Below are positions 6,463-11,498 of a stretch of DNA of 18,825 nucleotides, piece after piece. Every line of letters begins with the position of its first letter. Position 1 is the stretch's first letter. The stretch comes from an uncultured Acidimicrobiaceae bacterium (GTDB lineage Bacteria; Actinomycetota; Acidimicrobiia; Acidimicrobiales; Ilumatobacteraceae), in NCBI GenBank assembly GCA_903919215.1, contig CAIXHI010000458.1:1-18825 (forward strand), in the 5' to 3' direction. Under the pieces are notes generated by a model that did no database searches, had not been told where the DNA came from, and worked only from the letters and a program-made list of their open reading frames with translations. A program made the translations under genes and the position numbers.

Positions 6463-7758
6463 CTAGCGGCCGGTGGTCGGGTCGTTGACCCGGCCCATGA
6501 AGACGATCGTGCCGGTGGTGGTCTCGCGCAGCCAGAACGTGAACGGCCGGTCGACGGTGACTGTCACCGGGGGGTCGACCGGCGCCGAGGTACCGACCAT
6601 CACGACGGCGGTCGCGGCAGCGGCCTCGGTGCCCACCTCGTCGACGGTGATATTCGCCTGATGGATCACTGCGCCGATCGCCAAGGGCTCGGTCTGGGTG
6701 ATGCCGCTGAAGTCGGCGCGGTCGGTGAAGGCAGTTGGCATCCCCATGCCGGCGAGCACGTCGGTGAGGTTGATGGACGTGCCGATGTCGAAACGAGGCA
6801 TCCCCAAGTCGACGGGTCGCTCTGCCAGGGCGGCGAACACCTCGTCACCGGTCGGCAGGGTGCCGTCACCCACTGCGACGGTGAACGCAAGCACACCGAA
6901 CACGTAGGGGATGTTGACGGCCTGCCAGTCGGTGCCCTCGGCGTAGGCGAGGTCGCGTTCGGTGTGCATCATCTTCACGCTGACGTCACCGGCAGGTGCG
7001 TGGAACGGGGCGTCGACGGTGAGCGTGGGGTCGAAGGCGGTGTCCCAGTTGGCCTTCAAGTAGATCGCGTTGACCAACGTGAGCCGGGCGTCGCTGGTGA
7101 TCGTGCCCTTGGCTAGCAGTTCGGGGATGCGTTCGTGCGTCTGCGTGTTGACCCACTCGTTGATGGCCGCCCGTGCGGCTTCCGGGTCGGTGCGGTAGTC
7201 GACCAGTTCGAGCGCGGCGTCGTACTCGGATGACAGCACATCGAGGAAGGCCTGCTCGAAGCTGAGGCCACTCTGGCCCCACAACGAGTTGGCGATCGTC
7301 AACTGCACCGAACTGGTGCCCGTGCCGCCGTCGGCGCTGTTGTCCCGAGTGCGGTTCGCGTTGCTCAGCGCAGTGGCGACACCGTTGATCGAGCGATCGA
7401 TCGTGCCGTCGTTCTCGATATGCAGCACCGAGTTCATCTCGGCGACCGTGGTGCCGCGGGCGCCGACGGCGGTCATCGTGAGGGCGACGGCGATGCTGGC
7501 GGGGGAGAACACCAGGTTCGCGGTTGGGTCGACGGCGACCAAGCGGTCGAAAAGATCCTGGGCGAAGGCGTTGATCGCGGTGCTCGCCTGCGCGGCGTCG
7601 GTCGGTCCGGCGGTGGTGTGCGGCGCCAAGCCGCGTAGTGACGAGCGGCCAGCACCGTTGTTGACGTTGTTCTGCGAACCGGAGTCGGACCCGCACGCCT
7701 GCAGGAACTGGGCGATCGCGGGGAGTGCGAGGAGCGAGAGGAAGGTGCGTCGTTGCAT
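6463..7758 (-). CDS. Serpin-family protease inhibitor, lipoprotein
   Basis: A 431-residue serpin, a suicide inhibitor that traps serine (sometimes cysteine) proteases. The N-terminus MQRRTFLSLLALPAIAQFLQAC has a twin arginine and a lipobox (LQAC, Cys22), predicting a lipid-anchored extracytoplasmic protein. Family landmarks are NLVFSPASIAVALTM (helix B), IANSLWGQ, TLVNAIYLKANWDTAF (shutter/breach) and RPFTFWLRE...GTIVFMGRVNDP (C-terminal strands). The reactive-loop hinge VDEVGTEAAAATAVV (G376-T377-E378-A379 to A382) is the small-residue type needed for loop insertion, so it is probably inhibitory. Counting from the hinge places P1-P1' near Thr390-Ser391, but the loop after it is longer than in alpha1-antitrypsin, so this is uncertain. 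It lies 34 nt downstream of the Rieske-like membrane gene on the same strand and may share its transcript. Serpins are patchy in bacteria. The target protease is unknown. Confidence 0.93.
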   Translation of the reverse strand: MQRRTFLSLLALPAIAQFLQACGSDSGSQNNVNNGAGRSSLRGLAPHTTAGPTDAAQASTAINAFAQDLFDRLVAVDPTANLVFSPASIAVALTMTAVGARGTTVAEMNSVLHIENDGTIDRSINGVATALSNANRTRDNSADGGTGTSSVQLTIANSLWGQSGLSFEQAFLDVLSSEYDAALELVDYRTDPEAARAAINEWVNTQTHERIPELLAKGTITSDARLTLVNAIYLKANWDTAFDPTLTVDAPFHAPAGDVSVKMMHTERDLAYAEGTDWQAVNIPYVFGVLAFTVAVGDGTLPTGDEVFAALAERPVDLGMPRFDIGTSINLTDVLAGMGMPTAFTDRADFSGITQTEPLAIGAVIHQANITVDEVGTEAAAATAVVMVGTSAPVDPPVTVTVDRPFTFWLRETTTGTIVFMGRVNDPTTGR

Positions 7759-7792
7759 GTCCGTTCGACGGCGCAGCGAACGCCGCCGGTTC

Positions 7793-8305
7793 CTAACTAG
7801 TGGGAGTTGTGGAAGGTGTGGCGGGAGTTTCCCGCAGCGACAGCGTCAGCGTGCCGGCCTTGCGATTGATGATCGGCGAGACACCCTGCGGTGGCTCGGC
7901 GAGGTCGGCCACTTCCAACGTGCGGCCGTCACAGTCGGTGAACTGGCGTGTGCGCTCGATCTGTTGGATGGCGCACGAACTGTCGCGATCGGCGGGGTGC
8001 GCGAGATGCAGCGACCAGCTCCGCAGATCGTCGTCGCCCGTGTGGTCGAGCACAACGTGGCGGTCGTTGCCGACGAGGTCGGGCAGGATGATCGGCCCAC
8101 CCTGGGCGATCGCGAGGGCGATGCTGTCCAGTCGGCCCATCTCCTGGAACGCCGGCGTGAGGCGCTCGGTGGTGTCTGCGCCGTTGTGCGCGACCAGTGC
8201 AGCGACACCCCACAGGGCGGCGAACAACAGACCGAAGAACCCGATACCGGCGGCCACGGGCACGGTGGCTCTGGCAAAAGTGGACTGGAGTTGCGGGCGA
8301 CGCAT
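7793..8305 (-). CDS. Single-pass membrane protein with Rieske-fold-like outer domain lacking cluster ligands
   Basis: A 170-residue protein: short basic N-terminus, one transmembrane helix (VPVAAGIGFFGLLFAALWGVAAL), then about 125 residues outside the membrane. The C-terminal part (SSCAIQQIERTRQF, DCDGRTLEVADLAEPPQGVS, AGTLTLSL) resembles by eye the end of Rieske-type domains, with 'G.L ... DG..' strands. However, the CxH and CxxH iron-sulfur ligands are absent; only two cysteines (SSC, TDC) remain and may form a disulfide. Function is unknown and the fold call is tentative. ATG 8305 puts the helix near the N-terminus; GTG 8344 would add 13 residues including two cysteines. Neither has a clear Shine-Dalgarno. 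The gene diverges from the mutase subunit gene and lies directly upstream of the serpin. Confidence 0.75.
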   Translation of the reverse strand: MRRPQLQSTFARATVPVAAGIGFFGLLFAALWGVAALVAHNGADTTERLTPAFQEMGRLDSIALAIAQGGPIILPDLVGNDRHVVLDHTGDDDLRSWSLHLAHPADRDSSCAIQQIERTRQFTDCDGRTLEVADLAEPPQGVSPIINRKAGTLTLSLRETPATPSTTPTS

Positions 8306-8348
8306 TGCTGCACAGTCTGCCGTGTCGCTGCAGTTGGTCGACACGGAA

Positions 8349-8378
8349 TTGAGCAGAAACGTGCCTGGGCCGTAGGGT
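8349..8378 (+). promoter_or_regulatory. Promoter of the mutase subunit-sucCD operon
   Basis: TTGAGC (8349-8354) and TAGGGT (8373-8378) are separated by 18 nt. Transcription is expected about 7 nt after the -10 box, near 8385-8388, so the GTG at 8388 would be leaderless or nearly so. AGGG (8374-8377) lies 10 nt before the start and could be a weak Shine-Dalgarno if transcription starts further upstream. Confidence 0.5.
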
Positions 8379-8387
8379 TACCAAATT

Positions 8388-8792
8388 GTGAAGCGCACAT
8401 ATCGCGTCGTTGTGGCGAAACCCGGTCTGGATGGCCACGACCGTGGCGCCAAGACCATTACCCGAGCACTCCGAGACCACGGTTTCGAGGTGATCTACAC
8501 CGGCCTGCACCAGACACCGGAACAGATCGCCGAGACAGCCCTGCAGGAGGACGTCGACGCCGTCGGCCTCTCACTGTTGAGCGGTGCCCACCTCACCTTG
8601 TTCCCGCGTGTGATGGAGGAACTCCGTGCGCGAGGGCTGGGTGATGCCCTGGTGTTCGGTGGCGGCGTGATCCCCGAAGCGGATGCCCGCGTGCTCAAGC
8701 AGCAAGGTGTCGCCGAGGTGTTCGGCCCCGGAAGTTCGTTGAAGACCATCAGTTCATGGCTGGAAGCCCAGTTGGATCAGAGAGAGGACTAG
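8388..8792 (+). CDS. Methylmalonyl-CoA mutase, stand-alone B12-binding (C-terminal-type) subunit
   Basis: A 134-residue cobalamin-binding domain. It carries the base-off/His-on signature D15-x-H17-x-x-G20 (GLDGHDRG), then exactly 41 residues to S62-L-L, then 26 residues to GGG at 91-93, as in methylmalonyl-CoA mutase and related carbon-skeleton mutases. His17 would be the lower axial cobalt ligand. The catalytic TIM-barrel subunit is not in the window. The mutase interconverts (R)-methylmalonyl-CoA and succinyl-CoA in the cytoplasm. The stop is 3 nt before the sucC start, so mutase subunit, SucC and SucD are one transcription unit, consistent with moving propionate-derived carbon into succinate. 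The domain alone cannot exclude a related acyl-CoA mutase such as ethylmalonyl- or isobutyryl-CoA mutase. GTG 8388 gives the expected MKRTYRVVVAKPGLDGHD opening. Confidence 0.93.
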   Translation: MKRTYRVVVAKPGLDGHDRGAKTITRALRDHGFEVIYTGLHQTPEQIAETALQEDVDAVGLSLLSGAHLTLFPRVMEELRARGLGDALVFGGGVIPEADARVLKQQGVAEVFGPGSSLKTISSWLEAQLDQRED

Positions 8793-8795
8793 TCA

Positions 8796-9950
8796 GTGGA
8801 CCTGTTCGAGTATCAGGGCAAGCAGTACTTCGCCCGTTTCGACATTCCTGTGTCGCCCGGAGACGTGGCCTACACGGTCGATGAGGCAGTCGCCGCGGCT
8901 GAGGCCGCGGGCTACCCCGTCGTCGTCAAGGCGCAGGTGCAGGTCGGTGGCCGCGGCAAGGCGGGCGGCATCAAGTTGGCCGACAACGCCGACGAGGTAC
9001 GCCTGCACGCCGGGAACATCATCGGCATGGACATCAAGGGTCACCTCGTCAAGCGAGTGTGGGTCGAGCACGCGAGTGACATCGTCAAGGAGTACTACGC
9101 CTCCTACTCACTCGATCGCGGCGCCAAGAAGCACCTGCTCATGCTCAGCGCTGAGGGTGGCGTGGAGATCGAGTCCGTGGCCGAAAGCAATCCCGACGCG
9201 ATCGTGCTGCTGCACATCGACCCCGTCGACGGCATCACGTTGGCCGTTGCCCGCGATGCGGCCGTGCGCGCCAAGATCGACGCCGAAGCGGTCGACGGTG
9301 TCGCCGAAATGCTGGTGAAGCTGTACGACTGCTTCACCCGTGGCGACTGCGACCTCGCCGAGATCAACCCGCTCATCCTCCGTCCGGACGGTGGCGTGCA
9401 CGCGCTCGACGCGAAGGTCAGCTTGGACAACAACGCTGGCTTCCGTCACCCCGAGTGGGAAGAGTTCCGGGCAACCGAAGAACTCGACGAGCGTGAGCAG
9501 TTGGCTCGTACGCACGACCTGCAGTACATCGGTCTCGACGGCAGCGTGGGCATCATTGCCAACGGCGCCGGCCTGGCGATGAGCACGCTCGACGTGGTCA
9601 ACCAGGTGGGTGGCGCGGCCGCCAACTTCCTCGACATCGGTGGCGGCGCCAACGCCGACATGATGACCGCGGCCTTGGAAGTCATCAACTCCGACCAGAG
9701 TGTGAAGAGCATCTTCATCAACATCTTCGGTGGCATCACCCGCGGCGAAGAAGTCGCCAAGGGCATCGTCGAGGCCCTGCGCCGCGTCGAGTTGCGTGCC
9801 CCGATCGTGATTCGCCTCGACGGCACGAACGCCGAAGAGGGCCGCTCGATCCTGGCCAACGCCGGCATCCCCGAGTCGAAGCTGATCTCCAAGCCCACCA
9901 TGCTGGAAGCGGCCCGCGCTGCGGTCGCCCTCGCGAACGGAACGAACTGA
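8796..9950 (+). CDS. sucC: Succinyl-CoA synthetase (ADP/GDP-forming) beta subunit
   Basis: A 384-residue TCA-cycle enzyme subunit; with SucD it converts succinyl-CoA and NDP plus phosphate to succinate, CoA and NTP. The N-terminal ATP-grasp domain begins MDLFEYQGKQYFARFDIPV, followed by the nucleotide loop VVVKAQVQVGGRGKAGG. The Mg-binding strand is DCDLAEINPLI. The C-terminal ligase domain has GSVGIIANGAGLAMSTLD, NFLDIGGGA and FINIFGGITRGEEVAKGI. Length is typical (380-400). GTG 8796 has a good purine-rich Shine-Dalgarno, AGAGAGGA (8781-8788), 7 nt upstream. It sits 3 nt after the mutase subunit and 1 nt before sucD, so translation is probably coupled. Nucleotide preference (ADP or GDP) cannot be read reliably. 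Confidence 0.98.
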   Translation: MDLFEYQGKQYFARFDIPVSPGDVAYTVDEAVAAAEAAGYPVVVKAQVQVGGRGKAGGIKLADNADEVRLHAGNIIGMDIKGHLVKRVWVEHASDIVKEYYASYSLDRGAKKHLLMLSAEGGVEIESVAESNPDAIVLLHIDPVDGITLAVARDAAVRAKIDAEAVDGVAEMLVKLYDCFTRGDCDLAEINPLILRPDGGVHALDAKVSLDNNAGFRHPEWEEFRATEELDEREQLARTHDLQYIGLDGSVGIIANGAGLAMSTLDVVNQVGGAAANFLDIGGGANADMMTAALEVINSDQSVKSIFINIFGGITRGEEVAKGIVEALRRVELRAPIVIRLDGTNAEEGRSILANAGIPESKLISKPTMLEAARAAVALANGTN

Positions 9951-9951
9951 C

Positions 9952-10863
9952 ATGGCAATCTTCGTCAACGCTGACACCAAGGTCATCGTCCAGGGTCTCA
10001 CCGGCGGACAGGGCAAGTACCACGGCCTGCGCAACCAGGCCTACGGCACCCAGATCGTCGGCGGCGTCACACCCGGGAAGGGTGGCACCGACGTAGCCAT
10101 CCCCGAGGGTGGCAGTATTCCGGTGTTCAACTCGGTCGCTGAGGCCGTTGCTGCCACCGGCGCCACCGCGTCGTTCATCTCCGTCCCGCCGAAGGCCGCC
10201 AGCGCGGCGATCCTCGAGGCCGCGGCTGCTGGCATCGCCTTCATCGTCTGCATCACAGAGGGCATCCCGGCGCAGGACGAGGCGAAGGTGTTCAACACCC
10301 TGCTCCGTGACTTCCCGAACACCCGCCTGCTCGGCCCGAACTGCCCCGGCATCATCAGCCCCGGCAAGTGCAACATCGGCATCACCGCCGGCGAGATTGC
10401 ACAGTTGCCCACGGCCAGCGGCCCCAACGTCGGCATCGTCAGCCGTTCGGGCACGCTCACCTACCAGGCGCTGTACGAGCTGAAGCAGCGCGGTATCGGC
10501 GTGTCCACTTGCGTGGGCATCGGCGGCGACCCGGTTCCCGGCACGAACTTCATCGACTGCCTGAAGGAGTTCCAGGCCGACCCCGAGACGCACGCGATCA
10601 TCATGATCGGCGAGATCGGTGGCTCTGCCGAGGAAGAGGCCGCGGAGTTCATCAAGGCCAACGTCACCAAGCCGATGAGCGCCTACATCGCGGGCGTCAC
10701 CGCCCCCGAGGGCAAGAAGATGGGCCACGCCGGCGCCATCACCTCGGGCGGCAAGGGTACGGCCCAAGGCAAGATTGATGCGCTGCGCGCCGCCGGTGTG
10801 AAGGTGGGCCTCAACCCCACCGAGGCCGGCGACCTGATGGCCGAGATCATCAAGGGTCTCTGA
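9952..10863 (+). CDS. sucD: Succinyl-CoA synthetase alpha subunit
   Basis: A 303-residue subunit carrying the CoA-binding domain and the phosphohistidine. The N-terminal Rossmann part has VIVQGLTGGQGKYHG and QIVGGVTPGKGG. NCPGIISPGKCNIGI and GIVSRSGTLTYQ mark the CoA-binding and ligase segments. The active-site His259 sits in KKMGHAGAITSGGKGTAQ and is phosphorylated during catalysis. Length and motif order match SucD. ATG 9952 begins 1 nt after the sucC stop, so translational coupling is likely; no strong Shine-Dalgarno is seen. The hairpin at 10890-10943 ends the operon. Confidence 0.98.
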   Translation: MAIFVNADTKVIVQGLTGGQGKYHGLRNQAYGTQIVGGVTPGKGGTDVAIPEGGSIPVFNSVAEAVAATGATASFISVPPKAASAAILEAAAAGIAFIVCITEGIPAQDEAKVFNTLLRDFPNTRLLGPNCPGIISPGKCNIGITAGEIAQLPTASGPNVGIVSRSGTLTYQALYELKQRGIGVSTCVGIGGDPVPGTNFIDCLKEFQADPETHAIIMIGEIGGSAEEEAAEFIKANVTKPMSAYIAGVTAPEGKKMGHAGAITSGGKGTAQGKIDALRAAGVKVGLNPTEAGDLMAEIIKGL

Positions 10864-10889
10864 CCGAACGCACTGACCCGATTCGGCCG

Positions 10890-10943
10890 TCTGGGCAGGA
10901 TTCGTTCCGGTTTCCGGGACGGGCCCTGCCCAGAAGCCGTTTT
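10890..10943. terminator. Hairpin terminator after sucD
   Basis: A perfect 10-bp inverted repeat, TCTGGGCAGG (10890-10899) with CCTGCCCAGA (10925-10934), encloses a 25-nt loop. The flanks CGGC (10884-10887) and GCCG (10936-10939) can extend the stem past a small internal loop. TTTT at 10940-10943 follows on the plus strand. It lies between convergent sucD and the Nudix-like gene, so it may serve both, though the minus side has no clear U-tract. Confidence 0.7.
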
Positions 10944-10953
10944 GGCGAGGAAA

Positions 10954-11490
10954 TTACGGCAGCAGGCCGACGTGGGCCAACGCGAGGCGGATGAGCCGGT
11001 CGTGGCCGCCGGTCATCTGGCTGCGCACGGTCTCGCTGATCGCTTGTTCAGGGGTGTACCAGGTGAGGTCGAGTGCCTCTTGGGTGGGTGTGCAGTCGCC
11101 CGACACGGGCACGACGAACGCCAGGCTGACGGCGTGGTGGCGGGGATCGTGGAAGCCGCTGACGTCGGGGTCGGGGAAGTACTCGACGATCGTGAATGGC
11201 GCGATCTCGGCGGGGATGCGGGGCAGCGCGACCGGGCCGAGATCCTTCTCGAGGTGGCGCATCAGCGCATCGCGCACACGCTCGCCGTAGAGCACGCGGC
11301 CGCTGACGACCATGCGACTGATCGTGCCGTCGGCGGCCTGACGCAGCAACATGCCCACCTTGGTGACCCGGCCGGTGTCGTCCACGCGCACCGGCACCGC
11401 GTCGACATAGACGAGAGGGACGTTGGCGCGGATGCTCTCGAGCTCATCGCGCGAGAGCCAGCCGGTCTTGGTGTCGAGTTGATCGCTCAT
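10954..11490 (-). CDS. DUF4916-type Nudix-like protein with degenerate Nudix box
   Basis: A 178-residue protein with the pattern I associate with the actinobacterial DUF4916/Nudix-like family: WLSRDELESIRANVPLVYVD, AVPVRVDDTGRV, VSGRVLYGERVRDALMRHLE, KDLGPVALPRIP, and HAVSLAFVVPVSGDC. The Nudix box consensus G-x5-E-x7-R-E-U-x-E-E-x-G aligns to G64 ... E70 ... R78-H79-L80-E81-K82-D83-L84-G85. The three metal-binding glutamates are thus His, Lys and Asp, so classical nucleoside-diphosphate hydrolysis is doubtful. The ATG lies 8 nt after the protease stop on the same strand, with GAGAG just upstream, so it is probably co-transcribed with a secreted protease although it has no signal peptide. Substrate and role are unknown. 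Confidence 0.85.
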   Translation of the reverse strand: MSDQLDTKTGWLSRDELESIRANVPLVYVDAVPVRVDDTGRVTKVGMLLRQAADGTISRMVVSGRVLYGERVRDALMRHLEKDLGPVALPRIPAEIAPFTIVEYFPDPDVSGFHDPRHHAVSLAFVVPVSGDCTPTQEALDLTWYTPEQAISETVRSQMTGGHDRLIRLALAHVGLLP

Positions 11491-11498
11491 ACGTTCTC

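Noticed and set aside
7289..8644. 451-codon plus-strand frame across the serpin and membrane-protein genes
   Set aside because: It crosses two real minus-strand genes and enters the mutase subunit gene in a wrong frame; no domain.
9736..10767. 343-codon minus-strand frame opposite sucC and sucD
   Set aside because: Antisense to two unmistakable TCA-cycle genes; composition is typical of a shadow frame.
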